From Moraxellaceae bacterium (lineage in GTDB: Bacteria; Pseudomonadota; Gammaproteobacteria; Pseudomonadales; Moraxellaceae), in NCBI GenBank assembly GCA_004173455.1, contig SECL01000005.1:62001-126000 (forward strand): a DNA stretch of 64,000 bases, read 5' to 3'. A program made the position numbers and the translations under genes. Under the pieces are notes generated by a model. It was given only the letters and a program-made list of their open reading frames with translations. It was not told the DNA's origin and ran no database searches. Of the stretch, positions 18,918 to 29,981 are shown in pieces (within the stretch, counting starts at the first letter, position 1; each line of letters starts with the position of its first letter).

Positions 18918-19340
18918 ATGGTCGTGAATCACATGAATCATGCGTTAATTATCGATGCCCGCCAGCAATTGCACTGGCATCAGCGTTTGTTTTCCGATAC
19001 CTCAACTGCCATGATGTGGGGTGTCTGGTTGCTGTTGTGGCGTCCGGTGCTGGTGTTTACTTGGGTGGTCAGCATTCATCATCCGGCATCGCTGCTACAT
19101 CTGGTCAGCATGGCCAGTTTTGAGGACGCCATGACAGCCTTGTTTTCAGCCGTTGCCGCGTTGCTACTGTGGAGTACGCTGCCGTCAGATAAAGTCCAAA
19201 ATCCGGCAAACCGCACGCTGGACGACTATGCCCGTCATTTTAAGATGCAGCCCATTCAGATTGAAGCGGGTCGCGCGCAAAATATCTGTGTGGTGCATCA
19301 TGATGATCACGGCAATATTGTGCGTATTGAATCCGCCTGA
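18918..19340 (+). CDS. pgaD: PNAG synthase accessory subunit PgaD (copy 1)
   Basis: Small inner-membrane partner that activates PgaC, in E. coli through joint binding of cyclic di-GMP. 140 aa with two hydrophobic segments (about 33-53 and 74-92). It starts with LIIDARQQLHWHQRLFSD and ends in a cytoplasmic tail. The form resembles Acinetobacter PgaD more than E. coli PgaD. Start uncertain: ATG 18918 or ATG 18933 (MNHALI...), neither with a strong ribosome site. Last gene of the + strand pga operon. Confidence 0.8.
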   Translation: MVVNHMNHALIIDARQQLHWHQRLFSDTSTAMMWGVWLLLWRPVLVFTWVVSIHHPASLLHLVSMASFEDAMTALFSAVAALLLWSTLPSDKVQNPANRTLDDYARHFKMQPIQIEAGRAQNICVVHHDDHGNIVRIESA

Positions 19341-19356
19341 TCCCAAAGCATGTTCG

Positions 19357-19416
19357 AGCGTTCATCATATCCAGCAAGCCTAAGCGCTTTTAAACGGCAG
19401 GTTGCCGATGAACGCT
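19357..19416. repeat. 10-bp inverted repeat at the junction of the two pga loci
   Basis: AGCGTTCATC (19357-19366) and GATGAACGCT (19407-19416) are perfect inverse copies with a 40-nt loop. A T-rich stretch follows about 13 nt later, so it may terminate the + strand operon. Confidence 0.6.
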
Positions 19417-19464
19417 GGTCAAGCTTATTTTTTTATTTTAATCAGTATTTTAACTGAAAATAAC

Positions 19465-20004
19465 TTACACGAGTTTATCATCAGGTAATGGCACAGACGG
19501 CAATGTTGGAAAGGCCATATTGACAATTTTGCCATGCCGATCATAAAAGAACAGATTAATCTGTGCGGCCTGTGCCTGCTCTACCATACCGGTTTCCAGC
19601 TCATAAAAATGCGCGGCATCACTGGGCTGCACATCCGGCATGGCATGACGACGTTCGTTGTTATAAAAACGCAGGATATTATAAGACGCCCACGCCAGTA
19701 GCATTAATCCCAAAATCATGACCAGAGCCACCAGTGCCGTCATGTTCTGGGTAAACCCGTGCTGGTAATCATGAACGATATATTGGTCAAAGCGGTGCCA
19801 GCCAAACCACCATGCCAACAGGCTCAGTAGTGGCACAAACAGGTACAGCCACACCATCAGGCCAATAACTGCAATCGTGCCAAACACACCGCGCTGTGAC
19901 CAGCTTTGCAAATCCGGCCGGTCAATAAAGGCCGGTAACACCACATCTTCATGCTTAAAGTTTTTGTCCAGAATCGTTTCAATGCCTATCTTGGATTTAT
20001 TCAA
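19465..20004 (-). CDS. pgaD: PNAG synthase accessory subunit PgaD (copy 2)
   Basis: A 179-aa PgaD-domain protein. It has a cytoplasmic N-terminus (about 35 aa), two transmembrane segments (about 40-65 and 85-110), then AWASYNILRFYNNERRH. This last motif matches the W-x-x-YN-x-x-RF helix end of E. coli PgaD, and a tail with INLFFYDRHGKIVNM follows. It differs strongly from PgaD copy 1 in length and in this motif, so the two loci are not a simple recent duplication. Last gene of the minus-strand pgaA-pgaC-pgaD operon. Confidence 0.85.
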   Translation of the reverse strand: MNKSKIGIETILDKNFKHEDVVLPAFIDRPDLQSWSQRGVFGTIAVIGLMVWLYLFVPLLSLLAWWFGWHRFDQYIVHDYQHGFTQNMTALVALVMILGLMLLAWASYNILRFYNNERRHAMPDVQPSDAAHFYELETGMVEQAQAAQINLFFYDRHGKIVNMAFPTLPSVPLPDDKLV

Positions 20005-20061
20005 TGGTGTTCTCTCTTTCTGTGCTCAATACTCAATGGACTCTCGCCCGTTTCCGTTGCG

Positions 20062-21339
20062 TTACACACTAATACCACGATCCGGGCTTTCCCAGCGTGC
20101 GCGTTTTTTTGACCGCTTGAGCAGGGCTTTGGGCACCGCCACCACCGTGGTGAGCATGGACAAAATCCAGTACAGCAACGGATACCAGATCACCCAGATA
20201 TAGTTGCGCAACAAGCGCCCCTGATCATAGCGACGATCCATCCACAGGCTAATCAAAAATTGCACCAGACAGGTCAAGCCCAAGAACAGGCCATACACTT
20301 GCGGTAAAATACTGGCGACGTACCAGCTTTTAGGCAGGTCAATAAATAAGCCCATAAAGTACAAGATAAAAATAATCAGCATGGCATACGACCAACCCAC
20401 GCTCAGCAAATATTCAAACGCCACGCCCCAGAAGCGGCGCGCTTTCCAGTGAAATAACGCCTTGCCATACTTGAGCAATACCTCGACCCCGCCCTGTGCC
20501 CAGCGCAACCGCTGGCTCCATAATCCCTTTAGCGTTTCTGGCATATACAGGTAGCACAAGGCCTGCGCCTCATAGCGAATATCCCAGTGATCCAGTTGCA
20601 GGCGCCATGAAATATCAATGTCTTCGGTGACAATGTTTTCACTCCAGTAACCCACTCGGTGCAATGCGGTTTTACGAAAGCCGGCGATCGCACCCGACAC
20701 GGTAAAGATACGGCCATAAGTCCGCTGTGCGCGCTTGATCAAACCAATAATGGAAGAAAACTCACCCACCTGAATCTTGCCCAGCAAACTGGAACGATTG
20801 ATGATGCGCGGATTGCCTGTCACTGCGCCCACCCGGGGGCCACTCAGCAAATGATCCATCATCCAGTGTACCGTGTACGGATGCAGCAAGGCATCGCCAT
20901 CGATACATACCAGATATTCATGCTTGCTCACCAGCGCACCAGCGCGTAAAGCAAACGCCTTGCCCTGATTATTGGTCAAATGCACGATGCGGATACGTGA
21001 ATCCTGCGCGGCCAGTTCCTCAACAATCTGCTCGGTCTGGTCGGTACTGCCGTCATTAATCACAATGACCTCAATATTGGGATAACGGCTAGCCAGCGCA
21101 AAACGCAAGGTCTCGGTGACATGCTGTTCTTCGTTGTAACAGGGAATCAAAATACTGCAACCCGGTGCAGTCTGATCGAATTGCGGCAAGGCTGGCCGGT
21201 GCAATTCGCGGCGCACATAAAACCAGATACCGCCAATCATCCATAGCCATGCCATCAGCAAGGGATAATAAAAGGCAAAAGCAAACAGCGCATTACGCAC
21301 GGATAAATTCTGTAGCCAGTTTAGGGCATCAATCAACAT
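20062..21339 (-). CDS. pgaC: PNAG synthase catalytic subunit PgaC (copy 2)
   Basis: A 425-aa membrane glycosyltransferase of the same family as copy 1. Motifs are intact: CSILIPCYNEEQHVTETLR, INDGSTDQT, IDGDALLHP, TEDIDISWRLQ, QRLRWAQGG. The central GT region is much alike between copies (for example LLGKIQVGEFSSI, GRIFTVSGAIAGFRK); N- and C-terminal membrane parts diverge. It sits 36 nt downstream of pgaA and 57 nt upstream of pgaD copy 2, clearly one operon. No pgaB accompanies it here; the only deacetylase is in the opposing operon. Confidence 0.95.
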   Translation of the reverse strand: MLIDALNWLQNLSVRNALFAFAFYYPLLMAWLWMIGGIWFYVRRELHRPALPQFDQTAPGCSILIPCYNEEQHVTETLRFALASRYPNIEVIVINDGSTDQTEQIVEELAAQDSRIRIVHLTNNQGKAFALRAGALVSKHEYLVCIDGDALLHPYTVHWMMDHLLSGPRVGAVTGNPRIINRSSLLGKIQVGEFSSIIGLIKRAQRTYGRIFTVSGAIAGFRKTALHRVGYWSENIVTEDIDISWRLQLDHWDIRYEAQALCYLYMPETLKGLWSQRLRWAQGGVEVLLKYGKALFHWKARRFWGVAFEYLLSVGWSYAMLIIFILYFMGLFIDLPKSWYVASILPQVYGLFLGLTCLVQFLISLWMDRRYDQGRLLRNYIWVIWYPLLYWILSMLTTVVAVPKALLKRSKKRARWESPDRGISV

Positions 21340-21375
21340 AGGTCATACTCGCATGATTTTTATTGTGGTTATTCA

Positions 21376-24300
21376 TCAAAATACGCCGCTCAACCCTAGC
21401 ACGCCATACGTCCGATGCTCACGGTTGCCGTCATAGACCTGACTGCCCCAGCCCACGCCATAGTTGACTTGCCATGTCCGGCTTAACTGCCATTCATGCT
21501 GATACAGCGCATTGACATAGGATTTTCCAGAAAAGCCAGCTTGCTGGTTAATGCCCGTACCCAGCTCAAAATGCTGATTGAAGGACTGTTGCTCATCACC
21601 GCGCCAAGTCATCCAGTCATGTTGCATATTGATGCCATAGCTGAGATTGTGGTCAGGATTAAAGTAACTGCCGCCGGGCTGACTGTTGGTTTCATAAAAC
21701 GCTTCCAGTCCACCGGTAGTAATGTGTTTTTCATTGGCAAACAGGCGCTGGTTAAAGGCACCCGATAGCGACTGGCGCAAATTGCCATCGCTAATGTCCA
21801 ATGCCTGATAATTAAACGAAGCGTTGCGTGATTCATGCTGCCGCCAGTCCACACCAGCCTGATAACCATTGGCATCTAGCCCTGCTTCCAGCGCACGCAG
21901 CGGAATTTGTGCGCTGTTATAGTCATAACCCAACCGATAACGCCAGTGATCGTTCAGCCAGTGTCCCCAGCCTGCGCTAACCCCTGTTTTATGTTGGCCA
22001 GCTTGCCGGTCACTCTGAGCTTGGCTGGCCTGATTACCCAGTTGCTGATTGATTAAAACCCAAGCACTTTTGCGATCCTGTTGCCACTCGGCGCCCAGCC
22101 CTAGTCGCTGATCACGCTGATGGGTTGGCTCCAGATCAGCCCAGCGATCCTGATGATCGGCAAACATGCGCCAGTGACCAATCATCAGGCCATCTAGCCA
22201 TGGGCTGTTGATGCGGGTATGCCACTCGCGGTCACGACTGCCATTTACACTGTTCAGTGTTTTCTCATCAGCCTGACTACGACCAATGTTCAGATCACTT
22301 TGCAGGGTCACACGTTGGCGATCTTGCCATTCCTGCTGTGCCTTGAGCACACCACTATTGTTGGGGGCTTTTTGACTGGCCTTGTCCAGTGCGTTTTTCC
22401 AGTCTACGTCGTGCTGCAAGTCACGCGCATTGCTGGTGGTGGTTAAATCCAGCGCAACGCTATAAGGCGCTTTTTCATAGGCCTGCTGCACCACCTGATC
22501 CGCAGCTTGCGGTAGACCACGCCAGTTCAAAATCGTGGCGTAATCATTGGCCAGATTAATATTGTCCGGATTTTGCGCAACCAGTTGCTGAAGCTTAGGT
22601 GCGGCAATATCCAGTCGGTTACGGTATGCGGCATCCAGTGCAAGCATCTGTTCTACCCGCACGCGAGTATTGTGGGCATTCACATCGGTCTTACTGTCAG
22701 TGACTGCTGGAAATTGCTGATCCAGTGCGGCCAGTCGCTCACTGGCTTGCGGGTATTGTTCCTGTTCCAGCAAGGCATAATAATCGGCAATTAACAGCTC
22801 GGCATCCGGTTGTAGGACGTTATCCAATAAATATTGATAAATTTCATGCGCTTTTTGTGGCTGCTTGCGTGCCAGATAGGCATCGGCCACAGCCTGCTTG
22901 GCATAGGGCTGCAATTGGAACTGTTCACTCACCGACAGTTGCTGATATTGCTTAATCAGCTCGGGCAACCGCTCATTCACCCGTAAGGCATACAGATAAT
23001 CATTAAACAGCGGCGGATATTGTTCGCTGCTTTTATCCAGTTGATCAAGTGCCTGCCGTAACGCCAGAATATTTTGGTCAATGCGCTGGCGTGCCTGCTG
23101 ATACTGACCCTGTGCTTCCAGTGCATCCTTTTGTTTTAAAGCAGCCTGTAAATTTTGGCTAAGCCAATCTGCTTTAACCGGCCAAAGCATATTTTCCGAA
23201 AAAACCTCAGGATGCTGAAGAGCCAGTTGATAGGCTGCCTCGGTCTGGTTCAGATTGCTCAGCGCGACAAACTGCTGTTCCAGCGCCAGCCGCTGCTGGG
23301 GATTTAAGGCCAGTGCCCGCTGGCTGGAAACAATGGCTTGCTCTGAAAAACCAGCCAGCCGCTGAATATAGGCCAGTCGTGCATATTGATCCGCATCAAG
23401 CTGACCTTGCTGCAATGATGGTATTAGTTGCTGCACTACCGTGGTTTGTCCAGCTTCAGCAGCCAATGTCGCGTAATACCACGGATCAATACGCGCTGGG
23501 TGATGTGGCAAATTATCCGTCTGACGATTGATGTGCTGGGCAATGTCAAAAGCAGACTGGAACTGGCGCTGGTCACGCAAAGCATCTAGCCATGATTTAT
23601 AGGCATAGTCGGGCAGATTTTGCAGTTTGGTCGGTAATTTTTCCTGTTGGCTAAGCTGCACAATATCGGCATTGCGGCCAGCTTTGCGCAGCACCACGAT
23701 CAAATCAGCCGTAATATTGAAATCGTCAGGATTTTGCTGGTGCAACTGGTGGAGCGTGGCAAGTGCCGGTTCAAACTGTTGCTGACTGGCCAGTTTGACG
23801 GCTTGCTGACGCATGAGTTGCTGTTGTTGTGACAAAGCCAGCGGTTGTGCAGGCTGCATACGCAAAGCCTGATCTGCATTGACCAACGCTTTTTGCTCAT
23901 CTCCCGTTAGACGATAGATATAAGCCAGTTGTGCATATTGATCTGCGCTTTGCAGGCTGGCAGGATTAAGGTGCTGTAAAATAGCCTGTGCAGCGCTGAC
24001 CTGACCTGCTTCAGCGGCCAGCGTGGCATAATATAGCGGATCAATCTGAGGAGCTAAACCTTGTGCTGTACGCTGCTGTGCCACCTGATAGGCAAGCTTG
24101 GGTTGCTGGCTATCCCTTAATCCTCCAATCCACGCTATCACGGCATAAGCTGGCATGCGTAATGACTGCTGTTGCAGTGTGGCGCGTCGGGTCAATACAG
24201 CAATGTCTTTATTTCGACCTGCCTGCCGTAAGAGCACCATCAGGTCAGCGGTCACTTTGATGTCGTGAGGTGATCGCTGATGCAACCGCTGCAAAACCAC

Positions 24301-24489
24301 AATAGCCGGCTTTAATTGGCCTTGTCTGGCCAGTTGTACCGCATGTTCACGCTGTTGACTGATACTTAATGCGGTGCCTGCCGGCTTGGCATATAAGGTA
24401 GAAGATACCGAAAAACAGCCTATTTCCAGAAAGAATAAACAACCCAGATAAAGTTTATTTTTTAATGGATCAGGGTAAGATCGCCCCAT
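21376..24489 (-). CDS. pgaA: PNAG export porin PgaA with duplicated TPR block
   Basis: Outer-membrane exporter of PNAG. 1037 aa, well above the roughly 810 of E. coli PgaA. A signal peptide (cleavage near TLYA at about 34) is followed by a long periplasmic TPR superhelix (about 45-740) and a C-terminal beta-barrel ending in LGLSGVF. The extra length is mostly explained by a tandem repeat of about 180 aa. QRSPHDIKVTADLMVLLRQA (71-90) recurs as QQNPDDFNITADLIVVLRKA (251-270), and IDPLYYATLAAEAGQ (149) recurs as IDPWYYATLAAEAGQ (334). TPRs bind deacetylated PNAG and PgaB in the known system. The start is ATG 24489 with GGAA upstream. First gene of the minus-strand pga operon. Confidence 0.93.
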   Translation of the reverse strand: MGRSYPDPLKNKLYLGCLFFLEIGCFSVSSTLYAKPAGTALSISQQREHAVQLARQGQLKPAIVVLQRLHQRSPHDIKVTADLMVLLRQAGRNKDIAVLTRRATLQQQSLRMPAYAVIAWIGGLRDSQQPKLAYQVAQQRTAQGLAPQIDPLYYATLAAEAGQVSAAQAILQHLNPASLQSADQYAQLAYIYRLTGDEQKALVNADQALRMQPAQPLALSQQQQLMRQQAVKLASQQQFEPALATLHQLHQQNPDDFNITADLIVVLRKAGRNADIVQLSQQEKLPTKLQNLPDYAYKSWLDALRDQRQFQSAFDIAQHINRQTDNLPHHPARIDPWYYATLAAEAGQTTVVQQLIPSLQQGQLDADQYARLAYIQRLAGFSEQAIVSSQRALALNPQQRLALEQQFVALSNLNQTEAAYQLALQHPEVFSENMLWPVKADWLSQNLQAALKQKDALEAQGQYQQARQRIDQNILALRQALDQLDKSSEQYPPLFNDYLYALRVNERLPELIKQYQQLSVSEQFQLQPYAKQAVADAYLARKQPQKAHEIYQYLLDNVLQPDAELLIADYYALLEQEQYPQASERLAALDQQFPAVTDSKTDVNAHNTRVRVEQMLALDAAYRNRLDIAAPKLQQLVAQNPDNINLANDYATILNWRGLPQAADQVVQQAYEKAPYSVALDLTTTSNARDLQHDVDWKNALDKASQKAPNNSGVLKAQQEWQDRQRVTLQSDLNIGRSQADEKTLNSVNGSRDREWHTRINSPWLDGLMIGHWRMFADHQDRWADLEPTHQRDQRLGLGAEWQQDRKSAWVLINQQLGNQASQAQSDRQAGQHKTGVSAGWGHWLNDHWRYRLGYDYNSAQIPLRALEAGLDANGYQAGVDWRQHESRNASFNYQALDISDGNLRQSLSGAFNQRLFANEKHITTGGLEAFYETNSQPGGSYFNPDHNLSYGINMQHDWMTWRGDEQQSFNQHFELGTGINQQAGFSGKSYVNALYQHEWQLSRTWQVNYGVGWGSQVYDGNREHRTYGVLGLSGVF

Positions 24490-24831
24490 AATTATTCCAA
24501 AAATAAAAAGAAAAAAATCAAAGTATGCGGATAAAATGACCGGCTTACGTTGTGCGCTTATTGTCTATATTTATTGCAAAGCTTCAGTGTGTTAATTAGT
24601 CTATATTGGCAAGTTCGCGTAAGTAAACAGGCAAAAACGTAGACTACACGCTGCTTTCGTGTAAATTAAAATAATTTGTTCGCCTTTTTTTGAGGCAAAT
24701 TTGTAATTTCAAATCTCTCGTTTTATCTTTTTGACCTTTTATGTGGTGCGATACTTCAAAAAACCGCTATCGCATAAAAAAAGAGCGCCTAAGCGCCCTT
24801 CTTTAAACTTGACCTAAACTACACGATAGCG
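24490..24831. other. intergenic region between sucD and pgaA
   Basis: A/T-rich, presumably carrying the pgaA promoter and leader. The sucD end is marked by a terminator (24775-24799). Immediately beside it is a 7-bp dyad, TGCGATA (24747-24753) / TATCGCA (24768-24774). No clear sigma70 pair was found for pgaA. Confidence 0.45.
24775..24799 (-). terminator. intrinsic terminator of the suc operon
   Basis: Read on minus, AGGGCGC-TTAG-GCGCTCT makes a 7-bp stem (one G-U) followed by seven T, just beyond the sucD stop. Confidence 0.85.
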
Positions 24832-25722
24832 TTAAGCCATGCCTTTGTCTTTTAGCACTTGCAGCATGGTAGAACCCAGCTCGGCAGGGCTACGTGTATA
24901 CGCCATGCCTGCTTTTTCAAACGCTGCAAATTTTTCTTCTGCGGTGCCTTTACCACCAGAAATAATCGCACCAGCATGACCCATGCGTTTGCCTTTAGGT
25001 GCAGTCACACCCGCAATATAACCCACCACTGGCTTGCTCACATTGGACTGGATATATTCAGCCGCTTCTTCTTCAGCAGAACCACCAATTTCACCAATCA
25101 TAATGATGGCATCGGTGTCTGGATCATCCTGAAATAATTTCAGTGCATCAATCTGGTTCATACCCGGAATTGGATCACCACCAATACCGATACAAGTCGA
25201 CTGGCCCAAGCCCAGCTTGGTGGTTTGTGCCACAGCTTCATAAGTCAGCGTACCGGAACGGGAAATAATACCAATACGACCTGGCAAATGAATATGACCT
25301 GGCATGATGCCAATTTTACATTCGCCTGGAGTGATCACACCCGGGCAGTTTGGACCCACCAAACGTGTACCATTGCCATTGGTTTCCAGATAACGCTTGG
25401 CTTTGAGCATATCGATGGTTGGTACGCCTTCAGTGATTACCACAATCAGCGCAACACCGGAATCAATTGCTTCAATAATGGAATCAAGTACAAATGGTGC
25501 AGGTACATAAATGACCGTTGCATCGGCTTGGGTTTGATCTACCGCTTCACGCATGGTGTTAAACACAGGCAAGTCCAGATGGCTTGAACCACCCTTGCCC
25601 GGCGTAACCCCACCCACGACTTTGGTGCCATAAGCAATGGCTTGCTCAGAATGGAATGTGCCGTTTTTACCAGTAAAGCCCTGTACCAGAACTTTGGTGT
25701 CTTTATTAATTAATACGCTCAT
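24832..25722 (-). CDS. sucD: succinyl-CoA synthetase alpha subunit
   Basis: Cytoplasmic TCA enzyme subunit converting succinyl-CoA to succinate with ATP/GTP formation. 296 aa. The CoA-binding Rossmann N-terminus contains [17 protein letters not shown]. The phosphohistidine loop is [17 protein letters not shown], with the active histidine in MGHAG. The segment [18 protein letters not shown] is typical of the family. AAGGAG precedes the ATG. It lies 11 nt after sucC and closes the suc-lpd operon. Confidence 0.97.
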   Translation of the reverse strand: MSVLINKDTKVLVQGFTGKNGTFHSEQAIAYGTKVVGGVTPGKGGSSHLDLPVFNTMREAVDQTQADATVIYVPAPFVLDSIIEAIDSGVALIVVITEGVPTIDMLKAKRYLETNGNGTRLVGPNCPGVITPGECKIGIMPGHIHLPGRIGIISRSGTLTYEAVAQTTKLGLGQSTCIGIGGDPIPGMNQIDALKLFQDDPDTDAIIMIGEIGGSAEEEAAEYIQSNVSKPVVGYIAGVTAPKGKRMGHAGAIISGGKGTAEEKFAAFEKAGMAYTRSPAELGSTMLQVLKDKGMA

Positions 25723-25733
25723 GCTAATGCTCC

Positions 25734-26897
25734 TTAGGCTTTGACGGCTGCAACAATTTTTTCCGCAGCATCGGCCAAGCCTTGCGCAGGAATAAGTTTA
25801 AGACCTGATTGCTCCAGAATCTGGGAACCAAGCTCGGCATTGTTACCTTCCAGTCGTACTACCACAGGAACAGTCACATTCACTTCTTTTACTGCCGCAA
25901 TGATCGCTTCGGCAATCATGTCGCAACGTACAATACCGCCAAAAATGTTAATCAAAACACCTTGCACTGAGCTATCAGCCAAAATCAGCTTGAACGCTTC
26001 AATCACACGGTCTTTGGTGGCACCACCACCCACATCCAGGAAGTTGGCGGGCTGACCACCGTACAGCTTGATGATGTCCATGGTCGCCATGGCCAGACCG
26101 GCACCATTGACCATACAGCCAATATTGCCTTCTAGCGCCACGTAGTTTAATTCAAACTCCGAGGCTTTCAGCTCGCGCTCGTTTTCCTGTGACTTGTCAC
26201 GTGAGGCCGCAATAGCTGGCAAACGGTACAGGGCATTGGAGTCGATGCCCACTTTGGCATCCACACACAGGATTTCGCCATTTTCACGTACCGACAATGG
26301 ATTGATTTCAAACAGCGCAAAATCATTGTCAATAAATGCGTTATAAGCACCCATCATGAGTTTAACAAACTGATTAATTTGCTTGTCTTTTAAACCCAAC
26401 TGGAACGCTACATCACGCGCCTGAAAAGGTTGTAAACCCACCAATGGGTCAACCGTGACTTTGAGGATTTTTTCGGGTGTTTCAGCCGCAACGTGTTCAA
26501 TATCCACACCACCTTCGGTAGACGCCATAAAGGTCACACGGCGGGTAGAACGATCAACCACAGCACCCAGATACAGCTCACGCTCTACGGGATAAACATC
26601 TTCACACACTAGTACACTATTCACAGGCTGGCCATCGGCATCAGTCTGATAAGTGACCAAACGCGTGCCAATCAAGTCACGGGCAATTTGAGCAGCTTCT
26701 TCTTTGCTCTTGGCAATTTTTACACCGCCAGCCTTACCACGGCCACCGGCATGAACTTGCGCCTTAATGACGGCAAAGTTACCAATTTTCTCAAACGCTG
26801 CGGCTGCTTCTTCTGGCGTGGTGGCCAAAATGCCTTCTTGTACCGGCATACCGTATTGCTTTAGCAACGCCTTTGCTTGATATTCATGTAAATTCAT
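25734..26897 (-). CDS. sucC: succinyl-CoA synthetase beta subunit
   Basis: ATP-grasp nucleotide-binding subunit, 387 aa (E. coli 388). It opens [19 protein letters not shown] and contains [18 protein letters not shown] for nucleotide binding, [20 protein letters not shown], and [16 protein letters not shown] in the C-terminal ligase domain. Together with SucD it forms succinyl-CoA synthetase. It follows lpd after a 226-nt gap containing two dyads. Confidence 0.97.
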   Translation of the reverse strand: MNLHEYQAKALLKQYGMPVQEGILATTPEEAAAAFEKIGNFAVIKAQVHAGGRGKAGGVKIAKSKEEAAQIARDLIGTRLVTYQTDADGQPVNSVLVCEDVYPVERELYLGAVVDRSTRRVTFMASTEGGVDIEHVAAETPEKILKVTVDPLVGLQPFQARDVAFQLGLKDKQINQFVKLMMGAYNAFIDNDFALFEINPLSVRENGEILCVDAKVGIDSNALYRLPAIAASRDKSQENERELKASEFELNYVALEGNIGCMVNGAGLAMATMDIIKLYGGQPANFLDVGGGATKDRVIEAFKLILADSSVQGVLINIFGGIVRCDMIAEAIIAAVKEVNVTVPVVVRLEGNNAELGSQILEQSGLKLIPAQGLADAAEKIVAAVKA

Positions 26898-27123
26898 TGA
26901 TAGACCTAACCGTATAATCGTTGGTTAATTAAAATACTGCCCTGTCTGATCATCCACAATAATCATTCACTGAGGATGATCCGGCAACGCATTCGTATTC
27001 CACACACAGCCACTTTTTATGACCCGCAACACACTAGTCTAAAAAGTGATCCTGCTTACTTCATTTCAAATTACTGCATGTCAAATTTCTTTATGGCATA
27101 TGCCAGCACAGCAATGCAGCCTG
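26898..27123. other. lpd-sucC spacer with two stem-loops
   Basis: Contains GATCATCC (26948-26955) / GGATGATC (26974-26981), a perfect 8-bp dyad. It also contains CACTTTTTA (27009-27017) / TAAAAAGTG (27038-27046), a perfect 9-bp dyad. Neither has a terminal T-run of useful length. They may mark an mRNA processing or partial-termination point within the operon. Confidence 0.55.
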
Positions 27124-28620
<1,497 letters not shown>

Positions 28621-28710
28621 CTAAGAATAGGCAAAAAAATATCATCATTGACTGCTGCCCAAAATCAGTTTAGGCAGCAAATCCTTACATTCCATCATTA
28701 GGCTGAGCAG

Positions 28711-29979
28711 TTACAGATCCAGTAATAAGGACGCCGGATCTTCAATAAACTGCTTAATGGCAACCAGAAAACCAACCGCTTCTTTGCCATCAATCATGCG
28801 ATGGTCATACGACAAGGCCAGATACATCATGGGTAAAATCACCACTTGACCATTTACAGCCATCGGACGGTCCTGAATCTTGTGCATGCCCAAAATAGCA
28901 GTTTGGGGCGGGTTCAAAATCGGTGTCGACAGCAATGAACCAAACGTCCCACCATTTGAAATGGTAAAAGTACCGCCAGTCATGTCTTCGATCGACAGTT
29001 TTCCGTCACGGGCTTTTTTGCCATACTCAATAATATTTTTTTCAACTTCTGCATGGTTCAGACGGTCGGTATCACGTAGCACTGGCACTACCAGACCACG
29101 GTCGCTAGATACCGCAACACCAATGTCATAATAGCCATGATAAACAATATCATCGCCATCAATTGACGCATTCACCGCAGGATAGCGTTTTAAGGCTTCG
29201 GTCACGGCCTTTACAAAGAACGACATGAAGCCCAGTTTGGTGCCATGGCGTTTTTCAAACCGCTCCTGATACAGCTTGCGCATATCCATAATCGGTTTCA
29301 TGTTGACTTCGTTAAATGTGGTCAGCATGGCGGTACTTTGGGTCGCGGATAACAAACGCTCCGCAACACGCTTGCGTAAGCGGGTCATTGGCACACGTTT
29401 TTCAACCCGCTCACCCACGGCCTGACTCAATGCAGTGGGTATCTGTGTGGCAGCAGTTTGCGCTGACGCAGTTTGCGCGGCCTTAGGATTAGACACGTGA
29501 TTGGTGACATCTTCTTTGGTCACACGACCACCGCGCCCAGTCCCTGAAATATCCTTGATATCCAGACCTTGCTCGGAAACTGTTTTACGCACAGCAGGGC
29601 TTTGATCAGTCGATGACGGCGCTGGTTGAGCAGCTTGGGTTGGCGCACTGGCTGGTGGCTCATCACGTTTTACAATCGCTGTGGCACCCGCTTCAGTTTT
29701 TTGAACGTCTTGAGCGACTTGTTGCTCGCTAACTGCACCTACACCGGCTTCAAACGTGGCAATCACTTCACCAGAAAGTACTGTTTCACCTTCTGGTTTA
29801 ACAATACTACTCAAAGCACCATCAGCGGGAGCAACCACTTCTAAAACCACTTTATCGGTTTCAATATCAGCAATCACTTCATCGCGGGCAACAGGCTCGC
29901 CCACTTTTTTGTGCCAGGTCGCAACAGTACCGTCGGCAACTGACTCTGGAAATACAGGGGCTTTAATTTCGGTTGCCAT
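28711..29979 (-). CDS. sucB: dihydrolipoyllysine succinyltransferase (E2 of 2-oxoglutarate dehydrogenase)
   Basis: Core of the 2-oxoglutarate dehydrogenase complex, 422 aa. One N-terminal lipoyl domain has the modified lysine in ETDKVVLEV (about residue 43). An Ala/Pro linker leads to the E3/E1-binding domain ([20 protein letters not shown]), a second linker and the catalytic domain with [20 protein letters not shown] precedes the ATG. Only 2 nt separate it from sucA, so translation is coupled. The 144-bp gap to lpd contains a 7-bp dyad, TGCTGCC (28653-28659) / GGCAGCA (28673-28679). Confidence 0.97.
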   Translation of the reverse strand: MATEIKAPVFPESVADGTVATWHKKVGEPVARDEVIADIETDKVVLEVVAPADGALSSIVKPEGETVLSGEVIATFEAGVGAVSEQQVAQDVQKTEAGATAIVKRDEPPASAPTQAAQPAPSSTDQSPAVRKTVSEQGLDIKDISGTGRGGRVTKEDVTNHVSNPKAAQTASAQTAATQIPTALSQAVGERVEKRVPMTRLRKRVAERLLSATQSTAMLTTFNEVNMKPIMDMRKLYQERFEKRHGTKLGFMSFFVKAVTEALKRYPAVNASIDGDDIVYHGYYDIGVAVSSDRGLVVPVLRDTDRLNHAEVEKNIIEYGKKARDGKLSIEDMTGGTFTISNGGTFGSLLSTPILNPPQTAILGMHKIQDRPMAVNGQVVILPMMYLALSYDHRMIDGKEAVGFLVAIKQFIEDPASLLLDL

Positions 29980-29981
29980 GA

